Counted from the stretch's first letter, positions 19,055-27,697 are shown. The stretch: 64,000 bases of DNA from Agrobacterium genomosp. 13 str. CFBP 6927 (GCA_900012615.1 LT009757.1:1937807-2001806); one strand, 5' to 3'. The notes: generated by a model from the sequence alone, not told the origin. Translations and numbers: made by a program.

Positions 19055-20100
19055 AGCTTAAGCGACGCGCCGAGCAGCAACAGCCCCATGATGAGCACGA
19101 ACAGCGCACCGGCGATCTCGATCGCATGGCTGATACCGGCTGCCCTGCGGCTGCCGGGGCCGGCGAAACGCACGGCGAGGCCTTTTGCCGAGACGGCCAT
19201 GATGGCGAGCAGCGACACGGTTATCGCCGTGCCGAGCGACATGGCGAGGACTGAGAGCACGCCACCAAGATAAAGCCCGTTCAGAAGCGCAAAGCTCATG
19301 ACGATGATCGCGCCAGAGCAGGGCCTGAGCCCCACGGCGATGATGGCGGACCATGCCTCGTGCAGGCTGAAGTTCTTGCCCTTCAGCAGCATGGGATCGG
19401 GCGCGTGGGATTTTCCGCAGGCGGCGCAGAGATCGCCGGTGCCGTCATGGTCATGATCTGCAAAGACCGGCTTGCCCTGGAACCGCAGCCCCGTGCCCAT
19501 GCCGCTGGTTCGGGCCACCGATGCCTCGCCCGCCGTGGCGAAGACGGGAACGGGTTCCCGCCGGATACGCAGTGACCAGAGTTTTCGCACCAGCAGCCAG
19601 GCGCCGAACAGCGCCACCATGGCGAAGCTGGCGATCTCCATTGCCTGCGTCGCTTTCGTCATGGTGATGGAGGTGCCGCGCAGCACCAGCCAGGCCGCAC
19701 CGACAAGGCCGATGGCGACCGCACCCTGAAGGAGCGCCGAGACGAAGGAAATGAGAATGCCGCGTTTCAGCTGCGTCTCATTGGCGATCATATAGGACGA
19801 AATGACCGCCTTGCCGTGGCCGGGGCCGGCGGCGTGGAAAACGCCATAAGCAAAGGAGAGGCCGATCAACGAGCTGAGCGCCCAGCCATCCTCGCGCATG
19901 GCCTTCAGCGCCCCGGTCAGTGCACGGTAGAATATCTGCTGGTGCACATTGATCCATTGCATCAGCGGCGCGAAGGGGCCGCCGACGGAAAAGGAAGGTT
20001 CGGCCGAGCCGATGCCGAGCGGCGACTGCGCATGGGCCGCACCGGCCACGGCAATAAGGCCGATGGCGACGACGAAGAGGCCGGCCCTGCGGCTCAGCAT
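19051..20100 (-). CDS. NicO-family nickel/cobalt (divalent metal) permease
   Basis: The 349-residue product is an inner-membrane NicO/RcnA-type transporter with a cleavable signal-like N-terminus (to GAAHA) and six or more helices. The family motif HAAGPGHGKAVISSYMI and the second motif GLRPCSGAIIVMSFALLNG are both present. A cytosolic His/Asp/Cys-rich loop (FADHDHDGTGDLCAACGKSHA) may bind metal. It could export or import Ni, Co or Zn; the family includes both. It overlaps the DUF1007 gene upstream by 7 bases, a pair often seen together. Confidence 0.85.
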   Translation of the reverse strand: MLSRRAGLFVVAIGLIAVAGAAHAQSPLGIGSAEPSFSVGGPFAPLMQWINVHQQIFYRALTGALKAMREDGWALSSLIGLSFAYGVFHAAGPGHGKAVISSYMIANETQLKRGILISFVSALLQGAVAIGLVGAAWLVLRGTSITMTKATQAMEIASFAMVALFGAWLLVRKLWSLRIRREPVPVFATAGEASVARTSGMGTGLRFQGKPVFADHDHDGTGDLCAACGKSHAPDPMLLKGKNFSLHEAWSAIIAVGLRPCSGAIIVMSFALLNGLYLGGVLSVLAMSLGTAITVSLLAIMAVSAKGLAVRFAGPGSRRAAGISHAIEIAGALFVLIMGLLLLGASLKL

Positions 20101-20735
20101 GAGACCTCCAGCCGGGTGGCGAAGAGCTTGGTCATGTCGGTGCCGGTCGGATCGTTGAAGAAGGCGTCGGTCAGCGAACTCTGGTTCTGCGAGATCACCT
20201 CGTCGGGATCGGGGCGCACCACGTGGTGCTTGCAGGCATTCAGATCCTTGCCTTCAGTGGCGATATCGCCGTCCTTGGCGAAATCGATCGCCGTATACAT
20301 GGTCGGATCCCAGGCGCCGAAGCTGAGCTTGCCCTTGACGGCCAGAGGCTTGGCCGGCTTCACGGAGAAGAACATCAGGATCTGCTGGTCCTTGTAGTCC
20401 ACGTGAATGGCCTCGGGCTTGGAAAATTCCACCGGTTTTCCATTGGCGGTGATGAAGGTGTAGTAGGAATATTCGGCGAGCGATTCCAGGACGGTATTGC
20501 CGATCTCGGCCAGTTCGTCCTTGTCGAGCTTCAGATCGCTGTTCTTGTCGTAATCCATCACCACGCTTGCCGAGAACATTTCGTCGAAACGCCAGATGTT
20601 GCGCACTTCCTGAACGGTGCCGTTCGGCCCCTCGACGATTTCCATGCGGGCTTCGGCAAAGATATGCGGATGGGCCGCCGCGGCGACGGGAACGCAGGCA
20701 AGGCCGGCCGCGAGGAGCAAAAAGCGTCTGTTCAT
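20094..20735 (-). CDS. DUF1007 periplasmic protein, partner of the NicO permease
   Basis: A 213-residue secreted protein with signal peptide MNRRFLLLAAGLACVPVAAAAHPH; the histidines right after the cleavage site (AHPHIF) are a hallmark of DUF1007. An EF-hand-like acidic loop, DYDKNSDLKLDKDE, occurs near residue 65. Proteins of this family are nearly always next to NicO or zinc/nickel transporters and probably bind metal in the periplasm. Its stop overlaps the permease start. No metal-regulator site was recognised upstream. Confidence 0.85.
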   Translation of the reverse strand: MNRRFLLLAAGLACVPVAAAAHPHIFAEARMEIVEGPNGTVQEVRNIWRFDEMFSASVVMDYDKNSDLKLDKDELAEIGNTVLESLAEYSYYTFITANGKPVEFSKPEAIHVDYKDQQILMFFSVKPAKPLAVKGKLSFGAWDPTMYTAIDFAKDGDIATEGKDLNACKHHVVRPDPDEVISQNQSSLTDAFFNDPTGTDMTKLFATRLEVSC

Positions 20736-20842
20736 TATCCGGTCTGTCCTGCCTTCGAATCTTTGAGGCCCGACTCTAGCAGAAATTGGGACCGAATTTC
20801 GACCTGATGCGGCTGATCCTTCGCGCGGGCCGACACTAAATC

Positions 20843-22021
20843 TCAGAAGGTGCCGCTGAAACGCGAAGTGATGCTGGAGCCGCTATAGGCAAGATCGGTA
20901 TCGCGCTCGCCATGCAGCAGGCGGTTGAACTCCACCTCCAGCTTGCTGTTCTTGCCGGTATCGAAGGAAAGCGTCGCGACCAGCCGGCGCTCGCTGGTAT
21001 CGTAATTATAATAGATCCAGTCCTTGTGGACCCGGTGCAGCGCAAGATCGAGCCCCACCTTCTCGGTGAGCCTGCTTTTCATGACGAATTGAAAGCGGCG
21101 ATGGAATTCGGCAATCGGGTCATCCGGGTCGAAAAGCGCATAGTCCTGCGAAAAGCCCGCGCCGAAGGCGATGCGATCGGTGGCCTTCACCTCGGCCTCG
21201 GCCCGCAGATAGGGGCGGGTGCGCTTTACCTTGTCGCTGATTTCATCGCCGGAAATGGATGTGAAGCCCGCTTCGGCCAGAACCGCGAAACGGTCGGAGA
21301 ACCTGTAACCATAAGCCAGAGAACCTCGCAGCGTGTTGGCCGGGAAACGTTCATATTTTTCCTGCTGCCCCTCAGGCACGGCGATACGGTCGTAAGCAAG
21401 CGTCAGCCCCGCCTCACCGCCGCCGAGTGATCGTGCATGTTCGGCCTTCAGCGATAAAAGCGCCTCGTTAGCTTCCAGTCGGGTGGGCATGAAATAGGCC
21501 GGGCGGAAGCGCGCCTTGCCTTTCATCAGGCTGGCGAGGCTTGCCGTCAGCGTGTTCTTGCCGCCAAGGGCGAGGATGCCGAGCTGGGAGGACGCCTCCA
21601 GCTTGTGATCCAGTTGCCGGTAACCAATGTCTTCTTCCGGCAGGTGCAGGAAAATATCACCGGCATCGCTGCGGGTGCCGCGCAGCTCAAGGGCCCATTC
21701 CAGCTTTTCGGAAAATCGTTTCGTCAGCCCCAGCGCCGCGATGGTGTTATGTTCATTGGCGAAACGATAACGGGGCAGGCGAACCTCTTCCTGCTCGAGC
21801 GAATAACGCAGCTCCGCCCCCTCCAGCGCGATCTTGCCGTTGAGGCCGAAGCCGGCGCGCAGCGAAATCGCGCTCAGCCGGTTGGTATCGGCGAAATAAT
21901 TGCTGTCATAGGCAATGCCGGATTTATAGGTGACATTGTGCTCATCGGCCTTTTCCCCCGCCCGTGCGCCACAGGCGCAGGCAAGCCCGAGAACAAGCGC
22001 GATATATCCCCCCACCCGCAT
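20843..22021 (-). CDS. Outer-membrane beta-barrel protein
   Basis: A 392-residue protein with signal peptide (YIALVLGLACACGARAG) followed by alternating amphipathic strands to the end, closing with a terminal phenylalanine (SSITSRFSGTF), the signature recognised by the outer-membrane assembly machinery. Repeated strand pairs such as NTIAALGLTKRFSEKLEWALEL suggest a barrel of about 16-18 strands. No family name can be given with confidence; it resembles uncharacterised rhizobial barrel proteins. The start at 22021 is preferred over 22027 because GGAG is spaced correctly only from the second ATG. Confidence 0.78.
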   Translation of the reverse strand: MRVGGYIALVLGLACACGARAGEKADEHNVTYKSGIAYDSNYFADTNRLSAISLRAGFGLNGKIALEGAELRYSLEQEEVRLPRYRFANEHNTIAALGLTKRFSEKLEWALELRGTRSDAGDIFLHLPEEDIGYRQLDHKLEASSQLGILALGGKNTLTASLASLMKGKARFRPAYFMPTRLEANEALLSLKAEHARSLGGGEAGLTLAYDRIAVPEGQQEKYERFPANTLRGSLAYGYRFSDRFAVLAEAGFTSISGDEISDKVKRTRPYLRAEAEVKATDRIAFGAGFSQDYALFDPDDPIAEFHRRFQFVMKSRLTEKVGLDLALHRVHKDWIYYNYDTSERRLVATLSFDTGKNSKLEVEFNRLLHGERDTDLAYSGSSITSRFSGTF

Positions 22022-22292
22022 TCGCATCTCCGGTCTCTAATTAAGCAATATCTTATATTTGGATGGTTAACAAAGTTTCCAGCGCTGCTTTTACTGTCGC
22101 GATACAGGCGCCGACCGGCATTGTTTGAACAAGGGGCGGAAGCGCGAAGTCGCGATATGTAAAATTTGATTAAAATCACAAGTATTAGTGTTAATCGTTT
22201 ATTGTAATATTAGCCTTTGCTTGAATTAGAATCCTCTAAATATACAGTTCGGTTACGCCAGAGGGCGTGATCAAACAAAAGAGGAGAGAGAA

Positions 22293-22580
22293 ATGATTGC
22301 AAAGTTCGCTTGTGTAGCCGCTATTCTTACTGTCGCTTCCGTTGGTCAGGCCAATGCGGGCGGTCTTCTGGGAGGCATCCTGTCCGGCAACAGCAACAAG
22401 GGCGGCGCCCTTGTCGTCGTCTCGCCCAGCATCGATCTCGGTGTCAGCGGCATCCTGTCCAATAACGGGATTCTGAATGGCAACAAGACCGGCATCCTGA
22501 ACGGTGTGCTGAACGGCAACAAGACGTCCGTCGATGTCATCGACAATAAGAATGACGGCGGCAAGAAGCGCCGGCACTAG
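22293..22580 (+). CDS. Small secreted repeat-rich protein of unknown function
   Basis: A 95-residue protein with a clear signal peptide (MIAKFACVAAILTVASVGQ, cleavage near ANA-G) and a strong ribosome site, GAGGAGAGAGAA. The mature part is only about 70 residues. It begins GGLLGGILSGNSNKGG and contains tandem units of the form GILNGNKT / GVLNGNKT, then ends in a basic tail GGKKRRH. The Asn/Gly/Leu repeats look like short beta-solenoid or curli-like turns. I recognise no family. The 270 bases upstream are AT-rich and probably hold its promoter. It ends in its own transcript before a strong terminator at 22718. Confidence 0.72.
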   Translation: MIAKFACVAAILTVASVGQANAGGLLGGILSGNSNKGGALVVVSPSIDLGVSGILSNNGILNGNKTGILNGVLNGNKTSVDVIDNKNDGGKKRRH

Positions 22581-22717
22581 ACAATCCAGATCGAAAATCG
22601 ACAGGGATTTTCGACGAAAACGATGCGCACAGGACATAAGCCGGGAACAAGCCTTGAGTTGCGTGTGTATGACGCATGCTGCTTCCGGCAAGAACAAACG
22701 GCGCATCGCACGACTGG

Positions 22718-22744
22718 AAGGGGGCCTCACGGCCCCCTTTTTTT
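22718..22744 (+). terminator. Strong rho-independent terminator
   Basis: AAGGGGGCC-tcac-GGCCCCCTT is followed directly by T residues to 22744. It lies 138 bases after the small secreted protein gene and before the MFS transporter gene. Confidence 0.9.
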
Positions 22745-22845
22745 GTCTCTGCTCCCTGGAAATGAAACTGCGAACGGGCTTGAATGGCGGGACGTTTTGG
22801 TGTGAAGGTGAGTTTCACGACCTCCAGGCTTCCAGTCGATTCTCC

Positions 22846-24027
22846 ATGCTACAGAAACGCGCTTCGCCGGACGCATTTGATCGTCAGGCCTATTTGATCG
22901 CGCTACTGGTCTTTCTTGCCGGCAGCACGAATGCGGCTGTCGTGCCGTTTATCGGTTTTTATATCATCCAAGTGCTTGGCCATGCACCGGCGACGCTCGG
23001 TCTTTACAGCGTCACGGCAATGGTTGCCTCTATTGTTGCCAGCCGCATTTATGGCGAGCGTGTCGATGCCGGCGTGCGGGTGCGGCCTTTGCTGCTTCTC
23101 TCCGTCCTGGGTGCCTTTGTCGCGGCGGCGGCGGCGACCTTCGGGAACCTGGCGCTGCTGGTGGCGATAACGGCAACTGGCATGGGGCTTTCCAATGCCG
23201 CCAGCACCCTCGTTTTCAGCTACGGCCGTTATCACGGACGGGTAAAGTCACTCGATACGGCGTCCTATAACGCCTTTCTGCGAATGATGGTGTCGCTGGC
23301 CTGGATGCTGCTTCCCGCCGCCGCCTATCTGATCGTCGATCTGGCCGGCGCGAAAGCGGTGTTCATCAACGCCATGCTGATGGCCACCATCTGGGGCGGG
23401 CTTGCGCTTGCCATCGTGCCGCGCGGCCAGACATGCCCGATGGAGCGGCGCGAGGAGGGGCAGGCCGACACCGGACGCAACCTGCCGCTGCTTCTGGCGG
23501 CCACGGCGAGCTTCTGCATGTCCTTTGCCCATTCCCTGTGCGCTTCCGCCCTGCCGGTGTTTCTGGTGCGGGAAGTGGGCCTGCCAGACTACGCGCCTGG
23601 TCTGTCGCTCAGCGTCAAATGCGCGATGGAGGTTCTGCTGATCCTGCTTGCGCCGAGGATCATGCGCCGTGTCAGCGCCCGTATCCTTCTCTGCATCGCG
23701 GCGGTGATGGCGATCATTGCCTTCAACATCATTGCCTCGGTCGAAACCTTGCCTGCCATGATCGTTGGCGCCGCAATGGAGGGGGCCTATTACGGCCTTT
23801 TCGCTGGTACAAGCCTGACTTTCATTCAGGGTTTTGCGCGCGGCCGCACGGCGCGGGCGACGGCGCTTTACATGAATTCCATCTTCCTTGCCGCATTGTT
23901 TGCTGTGCCGCTGATGGGGTTTGTGGCGCAATATGCCAACTTCGGCGTATCGATCCGGCTTGCCTCGGTGGGTGCCGGTGCGGGGTTGCTGCTGCTGTTC
24001 CTCACGCGCCGTCAGGTGGGTGAGTAG
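22846..24027 (+). CDS. MFS transporter, resembling sugar-efflux (Set) proteins
   Basis: A 393-residue major facilitator with twelve hydrophobic segments in two halves (helix 1 LIALLVFLAGSTNAAVVPFI; second half begins LLLAATASFCMSFAHSLCAS). Length and the N-terminal helix pattern recall SetA/SotB-type efflux pumps for sugars, but the match is from general appearance. The region between the terminator at 22744 and this start has no good ribosome site; 22846 is the first ATG that gives a normal MFS N-terminus, and 22762 is an in-frame alternative. Substrate unknown. Confidence 0.75.
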   Translation: MLQKRASPDAFDRQAYLIALLVFLAGSTNAAVVPFIGFYIIQVLGHAPATLGLYSVTAMVASIVASRIYGERVDAGVRVRPLLLLSVLGAFVAAAAATFGNLALLVAITATGMGLSNAASTLVFSYGRYHGRVKSLDTASYNAFLRMMVSLAWMLLPAAAYLIVDLAGAKAVFINAMLMATIWGGLALAIVPRGQTCPMERREEGQADTGRNLPLLLAATASFCMSFAHSLCASALPVFLVREVGLPDYAPGLSLSVKCAMEVLLILLAPRIMRRVSARILLCIAAVMAIIAFNIIASVETLPAMIVGAAMEGAYYGLFAGTSLTFIQGFARGRTARATALYMNSIFLAALFAVPLMGFVAQYANFGVSIRLASVGAGAGLLLLFLTRRQVGE

Positions 24028-24056
24028 AGGCTCACGAAGCCCGAACATCTCTCTTC

Positions 24057-24170
24057 CGTCATGCCGGCCTTGAGCCGGCATCCAGCCACGGCGCATCTGC
24101 GTCATGAAGGGACTCTTTCGCGGTCAGGGACCTGATCGCACTGGACCCCGGCCCAAGTCCGGGGTGACGG
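24057..24170. repeat. Bipartite hairpin repeat (type C)
   Basis: CGTCATGCCGGCCTTGAGCC starts a left hairpin (GCCGGccttgaGCCGGC) and GGACCCCGGCCCAAGTCCGG leads to a right hairpin ending GGGGTGACGG. A GGGACTCTTTCG spacer motif is shared with the other type C copies at 29507, 30779, 32143, 33146 and 39083. Confidence 0.75.
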
Positions 24171-24189
24171 GTGCTTTACCCGTCATCCC

Positions 24190-25182
24190 TCAAGCCGAAA
24201 TATCGATGATCCCGCAATCGCCCGCTTCCGAGGCGAAGGCGAGCAGCTTGCCGGTGGCGCTCCAGTCCATGCTGGTGATGGCGCCCTTGCCGGGGCGGCG
24301 CAGCAGGGCTTCCTTGCCGTCCGCGAGCCTCACACCGAGGATCATGCCGTCGATGAAGCCGATGGCGAGCACATCTTCCACAGGGTGGAAGGCGACATTG
24401 GTGACCATGATGTTGGCGCGGCTGCCCAGTTCTTCCGGAGCCTTGCCCATCGGGCCGTCCTTGCCGGCAAATGGCCAGACGATGGCGGCCGGTGCGCCGG
24501 AAGAGGCGAGCCATTTGCCTTTTGCCGACCAGGAAATCGATTTGACCTTGGCGGGATAACCCGTCATGCGCATGTGGCGGGCTTCCATGCCGCCCTTGGT
24601 GGCTTCCATCTTCCAGCCGTGCAGGGCGTTTTCCTGCATGGTGGTGACGAGGAACTTGCCATCGGGCGAGAAGGTGACGCCGGTATGCGCACCCTTCCAT
24701 TCCAGATCGACGGGATCGCCTGATGTTGCCACCCAGTGCAGCGTCACACCGTTATAACGGGCCACCGCAATGCGCAGGCCCTTTGGCGCGAAGGCGATGG
24801 CCTCCACCGTGCGCTCTTCCTTGAATTCCTTGACCGTGCCGTCCGACAGCCGGACGAAACTGGATTTGCCGACGCCATAAGCGACAGCCTTCTGCGGCCC
24901 GCCGGCGACGACGCCCACCCATTTGCGTGGCACGTTGGCGATCTCGCCGATGCTGCCATCATGACCGATGCGCAGCACACGGCCGTCCTCGCCGCCGGAA
25001 AGCAGCGTGGCGCTATAGGGGTCGCGCACGCAGGTCAGAAGCCCGTCATGCGCCTCAGTCACCTTCTCGCCGCCATCCAGCCGGTGAATGGTGCCGGCGG
25101 CGGTGGCAAACAGGGGAATGTCGCCGAGAAAATGGGTCGAGACCACGTGGCCTTCGATATCAAGCGGGGCAACAGTCGGCAT
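24190..25182 (-). CDS. WD40-repeat protein linked to the COG0523 GTPase
   Basis: A 330-residue cytosolic beta-propeller. WD-like units recur (LLTCVRDPYSATLLSGGEDG, GVTFSPDGKFLVTTMQENALHGWKM in parts, VKSISWSAKGKWLASSG, ITSMDWSATGKLLAFASEAGDCGIIDI), enough for six or seven blades. It has no signal peptide. In rhizobia a gene like this often sits beside the COG0523 zinc-chaperone gene, as here (485 bases downstream of it on the same strand), which hints at a role in zinc supply. The molecular role is unknown. Confidence 0.82.
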   Translation of the reverse strand: MPTVAPLDIEGHVVSTHFLGDIPLFATAAGTIHRLDGGEKVTEAHDGLLTCVRDPYSATLLSGGEDGRVLRIGHDGSIGEIANVPRKWVGVVAGGPQKAVAYGVGKSSFVRLSDGTVKEFKEERTVEAIAFAPKGLRIAVARYNGVTLHWVATSGDPVDLEWKGAHTGVTFSPDGKFLVTTMQENALHGWKMEATKGGMEARHMRMTGYPAKVKSISWSAKGKWLASSGAPAAIVWPFAGKDGPMGKAPEELGSRANIMVTNVAFHPVEDVLAIGFIDGMILGVRLADGKEALLRRPGKGAITSMDWSATGKLLAFASEAGDCGIIDISA

Positions 25183-25250
25183 GGGGCATCGGTCTTTCGT
25201 ATCTGTGTCGGATGGGGCGACGATGTCGACCCCGGCGGCAGGCATGGTTC

Positions 25251-25285
25251 TAAAGCATTTCCGGCAAAAGCGGAACCGCTTTTAC
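25251..25285. repeat. Short palindromic intergenic repeat
   Basis: CTAAAGCATTTCCGGCAAAA followed by GCGGAACCGCTTTTACG resembles a small dispersed repeat common between rhizobial genes, related to the stretch at 1172-1230. Assigned by eye and memory only. Confidence 0.4.
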
Positions 25286-25345
25286 GTTCGGACGATTCGT
25301 GAAATCAAGTAGATAGACCGTTTTGTCGTCGAGGAACCACCCTAT

Positions 25346-25583
25346 ACGGCAGTTGAAAATCATTGACACTCCGGCGCTCCGGGCTCACCCCCCTCTGTCC
25401 TGCCGGACATCTCCCCCTCAAGGGGGGAGATCGTTCCTTGGCGAGGTTTCGCACCTCTCGACGGTCGAGAATGAAGCGGCGAGAAAGCCTCTTGCCGATC
25501 TCCCCCCTTGAGGGGGAGATGTCCGGCAGGACAGAGGGGGGTGAGCCCGGAGCGCCGGAGTGTCAATGATTTTCAACTGCCGT
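25346..25583. repeat. 88-bp perfect inverted repeat element (type A, long form)
   Basis: Bases 25346-25433 (starting ACGGCAGTTGAAAATCATTG) and 25496-25583 are exact reverse complements, separated by 62 bases. The inner halves match the type A element at 2751-2908; the outer 40 bases of each arm (through CACTCCGGCGCTCCGGGC) are extra. It fills the gap between the COG0523 gene and the WD40 gene. No open frame here is a gene, though both strands show the same spurious 68-codon frame because of the symmetry. Confidence 0.93.
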
Positions 25584-25619
25584 GTACGGTGTCGAAGAAC
25601 GCGCGTCGGGTGGATGACG

Positions 25620-25657
25620 GACGCAGCCGTACCCCGGCTCAGAGCCGGGGTGACGGA
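25620..25657. repeat. Single hairpin of type C
   Basis: ACCCCGGCTC-aga-GCCGGGGTGACGG, close to the arms of the type C repeats, stands 11 bases after the stop of the COG0523 gene and may end its transcript. Confidence 0.5.
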
Positions 25658-25667
25658 GGGATAAGGA

Positions 25668-26783
25668 TCAGGCCGTAGCAAGGCAGGCGTTGAAGCTCTT
25701 TTCCAGCTTCTCACGATCCAGTTCGCGGCCGATGAAGACGAGGCGGCTTTCGCGTTTTTCGTCTTCCTTCCACGGGCGCTGGTGGTCGCCCTCGATGATC
25801 ATGTGCACGCCCTGCACCACGTAACGTTCCGCATCGCCCTTGAAGGCGATGATGCCCTTGAGGCGCAGAATGTTCGGGCCGTCGGTCTGGGTGACCTTCT
25901 GGATCCACGGGAAGAACCGCTCGGGGTTCATTTCGCCGCCGCGCAGCGAGACCGACTGCACCGTCACGTCATGGATCGGTGAAACCGCGCCATGGTGGTG
26001 ATGATCGTGGCCATGGTCATGATCGTGGTGATGATGCCCGTGATCGTGGTCATGGTCGTGATGATGGTGGCCGTGATCGTGATTGTGGTCGCAATCAGGG
26101 CCGCAGACATGATCCTCATGGCCGTGCTCGAGGAAATGCGGATCGTTTTCCAGCGCGCGCTCCAGATTGAAGGCGCCCTGATCGAGAACCCGGGCAAGAT
26201 CGACGCCGGACCGGGTGGTCTTGTAGATGCGCGCGGAAGGATTGATGGCGCGCACGATATCCTCGATGCGGGCGACTTCCTCCGGCGAAACGAGATCGGT
26301 CTTGTTGACGACGACGACATCGGCAAAGGCGATCTGGTCTTCGGCCTCGCGGCTGTCCTTCAGGCGCAGCGGCAGATGCTTGGCGTCAACGAGGGCAACG
26401 ACGGCGTCAAGCTCGGTCTTGGCGCGCACGTCGTCATCCATGAAGAAGGTCTGGGCGACGGGAACGGGATCGGCAAGGCCTGTCGTCTCGACGATGATGC
26501 CGTCGAAACGGCCGGGCCGGCGCATCAGGCCTTCCACGACGCGGATCAGGTCGCCGCGCACCGTGCAGCACACGCAGCCATTGTTCATCTCATAGATTTC
26601 TTCATCGGACTCGACGATCAGATCGTTGTCGATGCCGATCTCGCCGAATTCATTGACGATGACAGCGTATTTCTTGCCGTGGTTCTCGGAGAGAATGCGG
26701 TTGAGAAGCGTCGTTTTGCCGGCGCCGAGATATCCTGTCAGGACGGTGACTGGAATGGGCTTGGCTATAGCTGTTTCGGTCAT
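25668..26783 (-). CDS. COG0523 (CobW/YciC-type) GTPase, probable zinc metallochaperone
   Basis: A 371-residue G3E GTPase. Walker A is GYLGAGKTTLLNRIL, the metal-binding CxCC is in NNGCVCCTVRGD, and the guanine specificity motif is VVNKTDLV. A loop of about 45 residues (roughly 220-266) is almost entirely His and Asp (runs such as HDHDHGHHHHDHDHGHD), and CGPDCDHNHDH precedes it. The C-terminal CobW_C domain follows. Such proteins deliver zinc to client enzymes under shortage and are often Zur-controlled; a Zur-like site lies 124 bases upstream. Cobalt/nickel roles cannot be excluded. Confidence 0.9.
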   Translation of the reverse strand: MTETAIAKPIPVTVLTGYLGAGKTTLLNRILSENHGKKYAVIVNEFGEIGIDNDLIVESDEEIYEMNNGCVCCTVRGDLIRVVEGLMRRPGRFDGIIVETTGLADPVPVAQTFFMDDDVRAKTELDAVVALVDAKHLPLRLKDSREAEDQIAFADVVVVNKTDLVSPEEVARIEDIVRAINPSARIYKTTRSGVDLARVLDQGAFNLERALENDPHFLEHGHEDHVCGPDCDHNHDHGHHHHDHDHDHGHHHHDHDHGHDHHHHGAVSPIHDVTVQSVSLRGGEMNPERFFPWIQKVTQTDGPNILRLKGIIAFKGDAERYVVQGVHMIIEGDHQRPWKEDEKRESRLVFIGRELDREKLEKSFNACLATA

Positions 26784-26896
26784 GGAAAACCCCGCGTGGA
26801 GAGAGGCCGTCGGGCCTCAGGAAGATGTGTCGTCGTCCATATAGGCGCGACGTCCTGGCAGTTCAAAGAGATTTTGGCCGAATTCGGCCATGGCAC

Positions 26897-27697
26897 TCAA
26901 ATTTTGTTATGAAATAACGTTATGTCAAAAGCGTGGATATCTTCAAGCAGTTCGACAAGGCCTTTTACGGCGTGGGAAATCAGCCTTTCGCCCTTTTCCG
27001 CTGTCGCGGCGGCGGCGTTTCCGGCAACGCCGTCGGGGTTCAGATCGCTCATCAGCCAGCCGAAGGCATGTGGGCCATAGGCGCGCAGATGTTTGAAGCG
27101 GCTGGCGAAATCGCTCTGGCGGGAGGGAAAGTTTGCGGCCTTCTGCATCGCCACGCGTTCGGGGTGAAGCGCCAGCATGACCGATGTTTCGATATCGCCG
27201 CCATGGATGTCGACCGCCTTGTCCTCCGGCTTCACGATATCCGCCGGCACGCCGAAGCGGGTCCAGCTTGTCGCAACCGCCAGCATGCCGAAACGGGCGC
27301 GGGCCTCCGTGGCGACAATGGTCATCAGCGGTGAATTGCCGCCATGGGCGTTCAGCATCATGAATTTGCGCACGCCCTTTTTATATTCCGCCTCGGCGAT
27401 GCCGAGCCAGCGCTCGATGGCCTCATCGTAACGCAGCGTTTTCGTACCCGGCACATTCATGTGTTCGATGGAATAGCCGACCGGTTCCACAGGCAGGAAG
27501 GAGACGGGCAGGTGAGCGGGCAGGGCGGCGGCGAGACGGGCGGCGATGCCTTCGGCAATCAGCGTATCGGTCTCGAACGGCAGGTGCGGCCCATGCTGTT
27601 CATGTGCGCCGAGCGGCAGCACGGAAATTGCAGCTGTTGCGCGAAGATGCGGGTCTGTTACGTTTTCGTCGTGATAATGCGTGTATGAGTTTGGCAT
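26897..27697 (-). CDS. Creatininase-family amidohydrolase
   Basis: A 266-residue metal-dependent hydrolase. The family's metal ligands are visible in LPLGAHEQHGPHLPFETDT near the N-terminus, NAHGGN in the middle, and DIHGGDIETS. Members hydrolyse creatinine, formamides or process peptides and cofactor precursors; which is meant here is unclear. The start at 27697 (MPNSYTHYHDENVTD) is preferred, since the longer frame upstream reads through the divergent MarR gene. It precedes the COG0523 gene on the same strand; if that gene is Zur-controlled, this hydrolase could be a zinc-related client. Confidence 0.8.
   Translation of the reverse strand: MPNSYTHYHDENVTDPHLRATAAISVLPLGAHEQHGPHLPFETDTLIAEGIAARLAAALPAHLPVSFLPVEPVGYSIEHMNVPGTKTLRYDEAIERWLGIAEAEYKKGVRKFMMLNAHGGNSPLMTIVATEARARFGMLAVATSWTRFGVPADIVKPEDKAVDIHGGDIETSVMLALHPERVAMQKAANFPSRQSDFASRFKHLRAYGPHAFGWLMSDLNPDGVAGNAAAATAEKGERLISHAVKGLVELLEDIHAFDITLFHNKI
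26907..26919. promoter_or_regulatory. Zur-like operator upstream of the COG0523 gene
   Basis: GTTAT-gaa-ATAAC is a perfect inverted repeat within TTTTGTTATGAAATAACG, and overlaps a second palindrome ATAACGTTAT (26915-26924). Both resemble alphaproteobacterial Zur boxes with GTTAT/ATAAC half sites. It lies across the last codons of the creatininase-family gene and upstream of the COG0523 start. The assignment rests on memory of the motif. Confidence 0.5.

Noticed and set aside
22534-22845. Long N-terminal extension of the MFS transporter
   Set aside because: It would read through a strong terminator (22718-22744) and adds no membrane segment.
25360-25569. Two nearly identical 68-codon frames, one on each strand
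   Set aside because: They arise from the perfect inverted repeat at 25346-25583 and are not genes.
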